This document shows, one piece after another, positions 8,186 through 15,606 of a stretch of DNA of 31,609 nt. Source of the stretch: DASTOB01 sp035720425 (GTDB lineage: Bacteria; Chloroflexota; Limnocylindria; Limnocylindrales; CSP1-4). Every line of letters begins with the position of its first letter. Position 1 is the first letter of the stretch. The stretch lies in contig DASTOB010000018.1 in the NCBI GenBank assembly GCA_035720425.1, positions 1 through 31,609 of the forward strand. The letters are read 5' to 3'. Below the pieces are notes generated by a model. The model saw only the letters and a program-made list of their open reading frames with translations, searched no databases and was not told the DNA's origin. Made by a program: the position numbers and the translations under genes.

Positions 8186-9193
8186 ATGGATTTCGGGTTC
8201 ACGCTCAAGCCGGAGCACTCCCTCGAGCGCACGGTCGCGCTGACGAAACAGGCCGAACAGGCCGGCTTCACGTACGGCTGGGTGTTCGACTCGCATGTCC
8301 TGTGGCGGGAGCCGTACATCCTGCTCACGCTCATGGCGCAGGCGACGGAGCGCATGCGGCTCGGTACCTGTGTCACGAACCCGGCCACCCGCGAGCCATC
8401 GGTGACCGCCTCCACGCTCGCCGTGCTCAACGAGGTATCCGGCGGTCGAATGGACCTCGGCATCGGGCGCGGCGACTCGGCGCGGCGGGTCCTCGGCAAA
8501 CCACCGACGACGATGGCCACGCTCGAGGAGGCGATCGCCGCGATCAAGGGGCTCGTCGAGGGTCGCACCGTCGCCTACGAGGGCGCCGAGCTGTCACTGC
8601 CGTGGACGGGATCGTGGACGCTCCCGGTGTGGGTGGCCGGCTACGGCCCGATGGCGCTCGCGATGACCGGCCGCATCGCCGACGGCCTCATCCTCCAGCT
8701 GGGCGACCCGGACCTCATCCGCTGGCTCGTCGGCCAGGTCCGCGAGGCGGAGGTGGCCGCCGGCCGGCCGCGCGGGTCGGTCAAGGTCCAGGCCGCGGCG
8801 CCTGCCCACGTCGGCGACCGCGCGCTGTGCCGCGATCGGACGCGCTGGTTCCCGGCGCTCGTGAGCAACCACATCGTCGACCTCGTCAACAAGTACCCGC
8901 GCGAACAGCTGCCGGAGTCGCTGACCGGCTACATCCGAGACCGGACCGGCTACGACTACCTCCACCACGCGGAGGTCGGGTCGTCGAACGCGGCGTTCGT
9001 CGGCGACGAGGTGACCGACCGATTCTGCGTGCTCGGCTCGGTCGACGAGCACATCTCCAAGCTCCACGAGCTGGCCGACGCCGGGGTCGACCAGTTCAAC
9101 ATCTATCTCATGAACGGCGACGAGGAGGACGTCCTCGACGTCTATGGGCGCGAGATCGTGCCGGCACTGCGAGGTGTGGCCGCGACGGTCTGA
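8186..9193 (+). CDS. LLM-class flavin/F420-dependent oxidoreductase (CPS_4043-like)
   Basis: 335 residues with the TIM-barrel luciferase-like monooxygenase fold, predicted cytosolic. The sequence resembles what I recall of the CPS_4043 subfamily (TIGR03842): GFTYGWVFDSHVLWREPY near the N-terminus, VTNPATREPSVTAS, GIGRGDSARRVLG, VAGYGPMAL and the C-terminal RFCVLGSVDEHI. The cofactor (FMN or F420) cannot be read from the sequence. The substrate is unknown, but the gene sits between beta-ureidopropionase and dihydropyrimidinase on the same strand, so a role in pyrimidine or hydantoin metabolism is likely. ATG 8186 is preceded by GGAGGG (8176-8181); the upstream in-frame GTG at 8171 has no comparable SD. 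The window has no dihydropyrimidine dehydrogenase, so this is the only redox enzyme in the upstream part of the pathway. Confidence 0.88.
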   Translation: MDFGFTLKPEHSLERTVALTKQAEQAGFTYGWVFDSHVLWREPYILLTLMAQATERMRLGTCVTNPATREPSVTASTLAVLNEVSGGRMDLGIGRGDSARRVLGKPPTTMATLEEAIAAIKGLVEGRTVAYEGAELSLPWTGSWTLPVWVAGYGPMALAMTGRIADGLILQLGDPDLIRWLVGQVREAEVAAGRPRGSVKVQAAAPAHVGDRALCRDRTRWFPALVSNHIVDLVNKYPREQLPESLTGYIRDRTGYDYLHHAEVGSSNAAFVGDEVTDRFCVLGSVDEHISKLHELADAGVDQFNIYLMNGDEEDVLDVYGREIVPALRGVAATV

Positions 9194-9432
9194 CCCCCGC
9201 GCGAGGCGCCGGCAGTGCGGGACGTTTCCGCCACGACCTGACCCGGCGCGGAACACAGACTGACGGCCGCGCGGCCGGAACGGTGTCGCCGGACACCGCG
9301 AAACCGGCTCGACCATCGCGCCCGTGTGTGCTCGCGAGGGGTGCGGGACGGTGACTAGCCCGGACGTGCCCCTCGACAACGGGACTCCCTGCCGGTCGAC
9401 ACTCCCGGGTATCCGCTCGGGAGGTGGTCCGC

Positions 9433-10530
9433 GTGTCCGGTTCTCGCCCGTTCTGGCTCGCGCTCGGCTGGGGGCGCGATCCGTGGTGGGACGTAAGCGG
9501 TCGGACGGCCCGCCGACGCGCCCGCCGGCGCCTCCTCGACCTCGCCCTTGCGGCGGCGGCGGCCGGGCTCGTCGCCGGCACGGTCGGCGGTCACGCGCGA
9601 GCGGCCGGCGTGTCGGTCAACCTCGACCAGTGGGCTCCGCTCGAGGTCGCCTGGCAGAACGGCAACCTCAACGGCAACAACGCGCGCTTCCCGGAGGGGG
9701 GCGTCGTGCCGTTCCGACTCGCGATCGAGGGACTTGCCCCGGGGAGCCACACGATCCGGATCAACTACGACGTCACCGCCGGCGGGCACAAGGCGTACGA
9801 CTTCATCGCCGCGTGGAACGCGTGGGCGTCGCCCAACCTGTGCGGGCCCGGCGGAGCGGTCTCGTCGCTCTGCCCGTCGCTGCCGGCGGCGGCGTCGGCC
9901 GCAGTTCCCGCCGATCCGTTCGTGATGGACGGGCTGTCGGTCACGGCGGCGCAGGTGTACTCGGGAGCGCCACGCCGGATCACCATCTGGGGCGGGACCA
10001 TCACATCTCTGTCCACGCCCGCCCATGCTGGCCCGGTCGACGGCAACAGCACGGCAGACGTCACGGTGCGATTCACGTCGAGCGGATCGGCCGTCCTCCT
10101 GGCGTGGGGTGGCCACCTCGCCCAGTCGGCGTTCTGGAACCTCGCCGCCGGTGGGTCGCGCGACGGAGCGGGCGAGGTGTCCGGGGCACCATGGCACATG
10201 CGAACGCTTCAGCTCGACGGGAGCGGCAACCGAAACCAGGACCGGAGCATTCAGCCGAGCGCCATCGTCGGGGAGCTCCCGCCGGGCGCACTCGCACCGC
10301 CGTCGGTGGCAGGTCCGGCGCCACCGGCCGCGCCCGGAACCCCCGCTCAGCCGGCGGCACCCGCGGCGCCCGGACCCGGTGCGCCGGGCGCCCTCCCGAC
10401 CCCGCCGCCCACGGCGACGGTGCCACTCGCCGAGCCGGCCGGGCTCGGCACGATCGGTCCGTGGGTTGCGACACTCGGCGCGATGCTCGTCGGCCTCGTG
10501 GCCGCCAGCCGCAGGCGCACGCGGCGCTGA
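9433..10530 (+). CDS. Secreted, membrane-anchored protein of unknown function
   Basis: 365 residues. An Arg-rich n-region (RRRARRRLLD, about 27-36) precedes a hydrophobic Ala/Leu stretch and an ARA cleavage-like site near residue 57. The RRRLLD pattern leaves Tat export possible. A globular domain follows (about 60-270) with many Asn, Gly and Trp residues and two Cys, probably beta-rich. Then come a Pro/Ala-rich linker (about 275-335), a C-terminal transmembrane helix (GPWVATLGAMLVGLVAA) and a basic tail RRRTRR. The layout is that of a cell-surface protein anchored at its C-terminus, but I see no LPXTG. I do not recognise the domain. The GTG start at 9433 lies 8 nt after GGGAGG (9419-9424); the GTG at 9424 overlaps that SD. 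It interrupts the pyrimidine catabolic genes. Confidence 0.75.
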   Translation: MSGSRPFWLALGWGRDPWWDVSGRTARRRARRRLLDLALAAAAAGLVAGTVGGHARAAGVSVNLDQWAPLEVAWQNGNLNGNNARFPEGGVVPFRLAIEGLAPGSHTIRINYDVTAGGHKAYDFIAAWNAWASPNLCGPGGAVSSLCPSLPAAASAAVPADPFVMDGLSVTAAQVYSGAPRRITIWGGTITSLSTPAHAGPVDGNSTADVTVRFTSSGSAVLLAWGGHLAQSAFWNLAAGGSRDGAGEVSGAPWHMRTLQLDGSGNRNQDRSIQPSAIVGELPPGALAPPSVAGPAPPAAPGTPAQPAAPAAPGPGAPGALPTPPPTATVPLAEPAGLGTIGPWVATLGAMLVGLVAASRRRTRR

Positions 10531-10598
10531 CTCGAAACCACCCACCGCGGATCGGACGCCGCAATCGGCGCTGATCCGGCGCCGCGCGCTGCGGCACA

Positions 10599-10643
10599 AC
10601 GGGGAGACGGTCGCCCAGAACGGTCGCGATCTCGCCGGCGCGG
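10599..10643 (+). pseudogene. Dihydropyrimidinase gene fragment (45-bp relic)
   Basis: These 45 bp match 11994-12038 inside the dihydropyrimidinase gene at 41 of 45 positions, beginning with 20 identical bases (ACGGGGAGACGGTCGCCCAG). The fragment reads NGETVAQNGRDLAGA, against DGETVAQLGHDLAGA in the intact enzyme (about residues 24-38). The similarity fades on both sides, there is no start codon and no continuing homology, and it lies in a 198-bp non-coding gap. It is best read as the remnant of a duplicated or displaced copy. Confidence 0.7.
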
Positions 10644-10728
10644 TCTCGATCTCCGGTCGTTCATCCGCTGACCGGCTGACGGACCGAGAGGCGCCACGGC
10701 CGTCGGAGGGCGCGCGGGTCGATGGCCC

Positions 10729-11754
10729 TCAGCGCAGGGCGGACAGCTCGATCCGGACGACCCGCCGGCCCTCCTCGTCCGGGACCCACAGCGCGTCCGC
10801 GGCGATGACGGCGTTGTTGGCTGCGAACCCAGCGCCAAGGTCGATCGCGCGCACGACCTCGTTCCGGTCATCGACCGCGGCAATGCCCCGATCAAGGATG
10901 AACCAGGACAGCTCGTCGACGACGACGACGGCGCCCGCGATAGGCCCGCCGACGGCCACCGATCCCCTCGCGGCGAGCGTTCTGGGATCGATCCGGATGG
11001 CGACGCTGTCGCCGTGCTCCGTGAAGCACCACGTCCACCAGGCATCGGGCGACCGGCCGCCGACGAAGCAGCCGCCCAGGCCCGCGTCCGGGCCTGGGCG
11101 GCCCTCCGCCGGCACCTCGAACCTGCTCTGGACCTGGCCCGTGGCAGCCTGCACCCGGACGACCGTCCCCGCGTCCCGCTGAGCGAACCACAGGCTGCCG
11201 TCCGCGTAGGCAAAGCCCCCTCGCTGCGGATACTCCATCGCGACGACGTTCCGGTCAGGATCGATGCGCACCACGCCAGCGGCCCCCTCGCTGCCGACGA
11301 AGATGCCCTCGGCGGTCGCGATCACCCCGACCGGCGCTGCCACTGGGATCGTGGCGACGATCGCGCCGTTCGCGGGGTCAACCCGGAGGACGACGTCGCC
11401 GAGCCAGTCCGCGATCCAGAGAGCGTCGGTCGATGCGCCAATCGACCCTGAGCCGGCGCCGATATCGAGCGGGAACTCGGTCGTCGCATTCGTCGCCCCA
11501 TCGATCCGGAGCAGGACCCCGTCGCCGACCGCCCAAATCTCGCCGTCTCGCGCCGCTATGTTGATCGGTGCGTTGTCCACTGGAAAGGCGCGCATCGGGG
11601 GCGGGGACTCGGGGGACGGAGGAAGGGGCGTCGTGGCAGCGGCGCCGGTCTGCGCGGGGCTGCCGATGCCAGAGCAGCCGATCGCGATCACGACGACCGC
11701 GACGCCCGCGGCAACCTGGAGCGATCGGGCTCGGATCAGGCGATGAGGTGGCAT
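10729..11754 (-). CDS. Lipoprotein with beta-propeller (Vgb/NHL-like) repeats
   Basis: 341 residues. The signal peptide ends in a lipobox-like AIGC (Cys27), so a lipid-anchored extracytoplasmic protein is expected. After a Pro/Ser-rich linker (about 35-55) the rest consists of repeated 40-45 residue blades such as ALWIADWLGDVVLRVDPANG and SLWFAQRDAGTVVRV, the pattern of streptogramin-lyase-like and NHL/YVTN propellers. No catalytic residues of Vgb can be assigned, so a binding or scaffold role is more likely. ATG 11754 has GGGAGG (11767-11762) with 7-nt spacing, and a possible -10 TATCAT at 11803-11798. It is transcribed against the surrounding pyrimidine genes and is divergent from dihydropyrimidinase. 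Confidence 0.8.
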   Translation of the reverse strand: MPPHRLIRARSLQVAAGVAVVVIAIGCSGIGSPAQTGAAATTPLPPSPESPPPMRAFPVDNAPINIAARDGEIWAVGDGVLLRIDGATNATTEFPLDIGAGSGSIGASTDALWIADWLGDVVLRVDPANGAIVATIPVAAPVGVIATAEGIFVGSEGAAGVVRIDPDRNVVAMEYPQRGGFAYADGSLWFAQRDAGTVVRVQAATGQVQSRFEVPAEGRPGPDAGLGGCFVGGRSPDAWWTWCFTEHGDSVAIRIDPRTLAARGSVAVGGPIAGAVVVVDELSWFILDRGIAAVDDRNEVVRAIDLGAGFAANNAVIAADALWVPDEEGRRVVRIELSALR

Positions 11755-11857
11755 CCACCGACCTCCCTTCGACGGCCCCGGCCACTGTTGTCCACGCATG
11801 ATAGGCCGGTGCCGTCGCCCGAACCGTCGATCTGCGCGCCGGGTAACCGTCGGCTTC

Positions 11858-11865
11858 GCTACGAT
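11858..11865 (+). promoter_or_regulatory. Probable -10 element of the dihydropyrimidinase-rsb transcript (GCTACGAT)
   Basis: An exact GCTACGAT 58 bp upstream of the dihydropyrimidinase ATG, in the correct orientation. It would drive dihydropyrimidinase and the three overlapping regulatory genes behind it. No clear -35. Confidence 0.5.
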
Positions 11866-11923
11866 GAGCCCTCATTCGCTCCGCGAGACGGACGTCGCGC
11901 AGCATTCGTCGAGGAGAGCCGCG

Positions 11924-13321
11924 ATGCGCACCCTGATCACCAACGGCACGATCGTCACCGCCGAGGGCTCGCACGCCGCGGACGTGCTCGTCGACGGGGA
12001 GACGGTCGCCCAGCTCGGTCACGACCTCGCCGGCGCGGGCGTGACCGCCGACGAAACGATCGACGCGTCCGGGAAGTACGTCATCCCGGGCGCGATCGAC
12101 GTCCACACGCACATGGAACTCCCGTTTGGCGGGACGTTCGCCAAGGACACGTTCGAGACGGGAACGCGCGCGGCGGCATTCGGCGGCACGACGACGATCG
12201 TCGACTTCGCCGTCCAGTCGCGCGGCAAGTCCCTCCGCGAGGGCCTCGATGCGTGGCACGCCAAGGCAGAGGGCAAGGCGGTCGCCGACTACGGCTTCCA
12301 CATGATCATGAGCGACGTCAACGACGCGACGCTCGCCGAGATGGACCAGCTCGTCGCCGAGGGCGTCCCGGACTTCAAGCTCTTCACGGCGTACCCCGGT
12401 GTCTTCTTCTCTGACGACGGGGCGATTTTCCGGGCGATGCAGCAGACCGCCAGGAACGGCGGGCTGATCATGATGCACGCCGAAAACGGGCTGGCCATCG
12501 ACATCGTCGCGGCCGACCTCACCGCCGCCGGCAAGACCGATCCGTACTACCACGGCGTCGCCCGCTACCCGATCTTCGAGGGCGAGGCGACGAACCGCGT
12601 GATCCGCCTGGCAGAGGCGGCCGGGGTACCCGTCTACATCGTTCACCTCTCCGCCCGCGACGCACTCAACGAGGTCCGTGCTGCCCGCGACCGCGGCGCG
12701 ATGGCCTTCGCCGAGACCTGCCCGCAGTACCTGTTCCTGAGCCTCGACGACATGGGCAACGGGTTCAACGGGGCGAAGTTCGTGTGCTCTCCACCCCTTC
12801 GGCCGAAGGACCACTGGGACGAGCTGTGGTCCGGCCTCGTCAAGGACGACCTCCAGGTCGTCTCGACCGACCACTGCCCGTTCGACTTCGAGGGGCAGAA
12901 GGACCTCGGCAAGGGCGACTTCCGCAAGGTCCCGAACGGGCTTCCCGGGGTCGAGGATCGGGTCGACCTGCTCCACGACGGCGGCGTCATCGGCGGCCGG
13001 CTGACCCGCGAGCGCTGGGTGGAGGTCATCTCGACCGCGCCGGCCAAGCTGTTCGGGATGTACCCGCGCAAGGGCACGGTGGCGGTGGGGTCGGACGCCG
13101 ACCTCGTGATCTACGACCCGAACCGGCGCCGGACGATCTCAGCCGCGAGCCACCACATGGACGTCGACTACTCCTGCTATGAGGGCCGCGAGGTCCAGGG
13201 TGGAAGCGACGTCGTCCTGTCGCGCGGTTCGGTCATCGTTCGAAACGGCGAGTTCACCGGTCGGGCCGGCCACGGCCGGTTCGTCAAGCGTGGCCTAGCC
13301 GACTTCGCGCGGATGGCGTGA
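11924..13321 (+). CDS. Dihydropyrimidinase (D-hydantoinase)
   Basis: A cytosolic binuclear-zinc amidohydrolase of 465 residues. It opens 5,6-dihydrouracil or dihydrothymine to N-carbamoyl-beta-amino acids, step two of the reductive pathway. All metal ligands are visible: His61 and His63 (DVHTHME), the carboxylated Lys152 (DFKLFTAYPG), His185 (MMHAENG), His241 (IVHLSA) and Asp316 (STDHCPF). The C-terminal HMDVDYSCYEG region is typical of dihydropyrimidinases and hydantoinases. ATG 11924 follows GAGGAGAG (11911-11918). Its stop overlaps the GTG of an RsbW-like gene by 4 bp (GTGA), an unusual coupling of a catabolic enzyme to a stress-type regulator. A hydantoinase role is possible, but beta-ureidopropionase and beta-alanine enzymes nearby favour pyrimidines. 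Confidence 0.95.
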   Translation: MRTLITNGTIVTAEGSHAADVLVDGETVAQLGHDLAGAGVTADETIDASGKYVIPGAIDVHTHMELPFGGTFAKDTFETGTRAAAFGGTTTIVDFAVQSRGKSLREGLDAWHAKAEGKAVADYGFHMIMSDVNDATLAEMDQLVAEGVPDFKLFTAYPGVFFSDDGAIFRAMQQTARNGGLIMMHAENGLAIDIVAADLTAAGKTDPYYHGVARYPIFEGEATNRVIRLAEAAGVPVYIVHLSARDALNEVRAARDRGAMAFAETCPQYLFLSLDDMGNGFNGAKFVCSPPLRPKDHWDELWSGLVKDDLQVVSTDHCPFDFEGQKDLGKGDFRKVPNGLPGVEDRVDLLHDGGVIGGRLTRERWVEVISTAPAKLFGMYPRKGTVAVGSDADLVIYDPNRRRTISAASHHMDVDYSCYEGREVQGGSDVVLSRGSVIVRNGEFTGRAGHGRFVKRGLADFARMA

Positions 13322-13770
13322 TCAAGACCGTGTCGGCCGCGGCGGCCGAGGCCCGCACGATCGAGATCGAGGCTCGCCTGGAGCGACTCGCCGAGGTGCG
13401 CGCCTTCGTCCGCGCCACGTGCACGGAACTCGGGGCAGCGGATGACTGTGTCGTCGATCTCGTCCAGGCGGTCGACGAGGCCATGACGAACATCACAACG
13501 CACGGGTACGGCGGCGCGTCGGGGCCGATCGAGGTCACCATGGGTCCGACGGTCGGCGGCGTCCGGGTCCAGATCCGCGACCGCGCCCCCGCGTTCGACC
13601 CGACGTCGGTCGGAGAGCCCGACCTGGACTCGACCCGGCTTCGGCCGGGTGGTATGGGCATTCACCTGATCCGGGCCGCGACGGACTCGATGACCCACGA
13701 ACACCGACCCGGCGGCGGGAACATCTTGACCCTGGTGCGTACGCTCGGACGGCGCGAAGAGGAGGATTGA
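13318..13770 (+). CDS. RsbW-like anti-sigma factor / serine kinase (HATPase_c_2)
   Basis: 150 residues with a GHKL ATPase fold. The N-box Glu54...Asn58 lies in AVDEAMTNITTHGY, the G1 Asp88 in IRDRAPAFDP, and the G2 glycines in GGMGIHLI (111-118). By analogy with RsbW/SpoIIAB it would bind a sigma factor and phosphorylate its antagonist, here presumably the STAS protein encoded next. GTG 13318 is embedded in the dihydropyrimidinase stop (GTGA), so translation is probably reinitiated or coupled. No sigma factor gene lies in the window, so the target is unknown and may be encoded elsewhere. Confidence 0.9.
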   Translation: MIKTVSAAAAEARTIEIEARLERLAEVRAFVRATCTELGAADDCVVDLVQAVDEAMTNITTHGYGGASGPIEVTMGPTVGGVRVQIRDRAPAFDPTSVGEPDLDSTRLRPGGMGIHLIRAATDSMTHEHRPGGGNILTLVRTLGRREEED

Positions 13771-13772
13771 GG

Positions 13773-14186
13773 ATGGCGCTGGACATCACGATCGATCAGG
13801 CGGGCGGCGACACGGCGGTCGTTGCGCTGACCGGCGAACTCGACGCGTCGAACTTCACCACGCTCATCGAGGCGGGCCGGACGCTCCATGCCGACGGCAC
13901 ACGCCGGATCGTCCTCGACCTGGCCGGGCTGTCGTTCCTCGCCAGCTCCGGGCTCGTCGCGCTCCACTCCCTCATCCGGATCCTGCGTGGCGAGGCCCCG
14001 CCGGATCCCGAGGAAGGCTGGGGCGCCATTCACTCGCTCGAGTTCGACGTCTCCGGCGGCGGCGTCCAGAACGAGGTCGCCCTCGTCGCTCCCCAGGCCG
14101 CCGTGGAGCGAGTCCTCGAGCGGACCGGCTTGAAGCGACTGTTCCGGGTCCACGAGGACCGGTCGGCGGCGCTTGCCGACGCCTGA
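13773..14186 (+). CDS. RsbV-like STAS-domain anti-anti-sigma factor
   Basis: 137 residues; the STAS core reads VVALTGELDASNF and then VLDLAGLSFLASSGLVALHS. Ser58-Ser59 in ASSGL occupy the site that the partner kinase phosphorylates in SpoIIAA and RsbV. The usual acidic residue just before them (DSSG) is Ala57 here. Between the second helix and the last strand there is an insertion of about 20 residues (about 76-95, rich in Pro and Glu, then Gly) where typical proteins have only a short turn; this explains a length above the usual 100-115. ATG 13773 has GGAGG (13761-13765) and lies 2 nt after the kinase stop. Confidence 0.88.
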   Translation: MALDITIDQAGGDTAVVALTGELDASNFTTLIEAGRTLHADGTRRIVLDLAGLSFLASSGLVALHSLIRILRGEAPPDPEEGWGAIHSLEFDVSGGGVQNEVALVAPQAAVERVLERTGLKRLFRVHEDRSAALADA

Positions 14187-15279
14187 GCCGCCCGGCCTCG
14201 CCATCGGCGACCGGCTGTCCGCACTCGTCGCGCCGTTCGCCGCCTTCGGACCGGACCTCGTCGTCGCCGTCGAGGACGGCGACGGCACGTTGCTCGCGGG
14301 CGCGCCGTCGGACCGCCCGGTCGTGGCGGGCGCCCCGATCGGACCGGCGACTGCGCCGCTCGGTCGAGTCGTCGTCAGGGGGACCGATGCCGCGGGTCTG
14401 CAGGCCGCGACCGAGGTCCTCGCCGCCGCCCTCGAGGCCCTCGTCGAGGCCGCCGGCGTCGACGCTCGCGCGGTCGAGGAGCGGACACGGATCGAGGCGG
14501 AGCTCGCGCTCGGGCGCCGGCTCCAGCGGAGCTTCGTGCCGCTCGTCGCGCCCGACGTATCCGGCTGGGCGCTGGCCAGTCACTACGAGGCGGCGCGCGA
14601 GGTGGGCGGCGACTTCTTCGACGCGTTCGCGCCGCGCGATCGCCGGCGCGAGCTCGCGATCGTCATGGCCGACGTGACCGGGAAGGGGATCGCCGCGGCG
14701 CTCCTCATGGCCTTCGCCCGGCCGCTCATCCACGCCGCGATCGACCATGCCCGCCGGCCCGCGGTCGCACTGGAGCGAACGAACCGGATCCTCGTCGAGG
14801 AGCGTCGGGCGGCGCTGTTCATCACCGCCCTGTGCTGCTACCTCGACACGCGGTCCGGATCGCTCGTCGTCGCCAACGCCGGCCATGAGCCTCCGCTCAT
14901 CATCCGGCACGGGACGACCGCGCTCGAGGAGGTGCCGGTCGGTGGCCCGTTGCTCGGTGCATTCCCGTCGATCGCGCTCGACGAGGCGCGGGTCACGCTG
15001 GATCCGGGCGACACGCTCGTCCTGTACACCGACGGGGTGACCGACGCCCGCGCCGCCAACGGCACGCGATTCGGCGACGATCGGTTCCGGGACGTGCTCC
15101 ACGACGCCGCCTCGGCGGGCGCCTCCGCGCGAGAACTCGTCGACGCGGTCGTTCGTTCAGTTCGGGACTTTACGGCCGACGAGCCGGCCGCGGACGACGT
15201 GACGATCGTCGTCGCGCGCCGGCTCCCTCCGCGGCCACGGGTCAGGCGGTTCGGCGGCCGCTCAGCATCTCCGCGATGA
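14173..15279 (+). CDS. RsbU-like PP2C (SpoIIE) phosphatase
   Basis: 368 residues. The C-terminal SpoIIE/PP2C domain (about 115-352) carries the metal-binding aspartates: Asp147 and Asp150 (VGGDFFDAF), Asp167 (MADVTGKG), Asp287 (YTDGVTD) and Asp341/342 (ADDVTIVV). It should dephosphorylate the STAS protein and so release the sigma factor from the kinase. The N-terminal 80 or so residues form a small, possibly GAF-like sensory domain that I cannot name, followed by an Ala/Leu/Glu helix with coiled-coil character (about 83-122). No transmembrane segment, so it is cytosolic. The TTG start at 14173 overlaps the STAS gene by 14 bp and has no strong SD, which suggests coupling. The 3' end overlaps the convergent small membrane-protein gene by 38 bp. 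Confidence 0.88.
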   Translation: MPTPEPPGLAIGDRLSALVAPFAAFGPDLVVAVEDGDGTLLAGAPSDRPVVAGAPIGPATAPLGRVVVRGTDAAGLQAATEVLAAALEALVEAAGVDARAVEERTRIEAELALGRRLQRSFVPLVAPDVSGWALASHYEAAREVGGDFFDAFAPRDRRRELAIVMADVTGKGIAAALLMAFARPLIHAAIDHARRPAVALERTNRILVEERRAALFITALCCYLDTRSGSLVVANAGHEPPLIIRHGTTALEEVPVGGPLLGAFPSIALDEARVTLDPGDTLVLYTDGVTDARAANGTRFGDDRFRDVLHDAASAGASARELVDAVVRSVRDFTADEPAADDVTIVVARRLPPRPRVRRFGGRSASPR

Positions 15280-15388
15280 ACACGATGAGGGCGACCACGA
15301 GCAGGACGTGAACGAAGCCGCCGACGACGTTGGTGGCGACGCCGAGCAACCAGAGCACGGCGAGGATCGCGAGCAGGGTCCAGAGCAT
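15242..15388 (-). CDS. lmo0937-family small membrane protein
   Basis: 48 residues: MLWTLLAILAVLWLLGVATN, then a glycine turn with His (GGFVHVL) and a second hydrophobic helix ending in a basic tail. This is the lmo0937/DUF5670 pattern of two-helix mini membrane proteins of unknown function. ATG 15388 has AAAGGAG upstream (about 15402-15396), and a possible -10 TACGCT lies at 15443-15438. Its end overlaps the last 38 bp of the convergent RsbU-like gene, so the transcripts would be complementary there. Relatives are often stress-associated as far as I recall; placement beside a partner-switching module is suggestive only. Confidence 0.85.
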   Translation of the reverse strand: MLWTLLAILAVLWLLGVATNVVGGFVHVLLVVALIVFIAEMLSGRRTA

Positions 15389-15520
15389 GGGGGCAACTCC
15401 TTTCGAGTCGTCCGATCGTGCTCCGACGCCCGTCACGAGCGTACCGGCGCCGCGCGTCCAGAGCCTTGCGGCGGGCTCGCATCCGCGGGCTCGGCAGGGT
15501 GGTGGAGCGACACGAGCCCG

Positions 15521-15579
15521 CGACGGGCGGCTGCAGCGCACGACGGGGGGCCTGCAGCGCACGACGGGCGGCCTGCAGC
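15521..15579 (+). repeat. Imperfect 21-bp tandem repeat, three copies
   Basis: Units of the form CGACGGGCGGCCTGCAGCGC(A) lie at 15521-15540 (one base shorter), 15541-15561 and 15562-15579 (last one partial). The array ends 6 bp before the left 21-bp inverted repeat. Confidence 0.85.
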
Positions 15580-15585
15580 CCGCCT

Positions 15586-15606
15586 TATCGGCCCCATTCA
15601 TGCCGG
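15586..15606 (+). repeat. 21-bp inverted repeat, left copy
   Basis: This sequence, beginning TATCGGCCCC and ending CATGCCGG, is identical over all 21 bases to the reverse complement of 16744-16764. The pair encloses one HTH regulator gene. Confidence 0.9.

Noticed and set aside
7999..9354. Long open frame covering the LLM gene in another frame
   Set aside because: The composition (Arg, Ala, Gly, Pro) is that of a shadow; the LLM frame has clear family motifs and an SD.
15521..15579. CRISPR-like array
   Set aside because: The units are contiguous tandem repeats without unique spacers, only three copies, and there are no cas genes.
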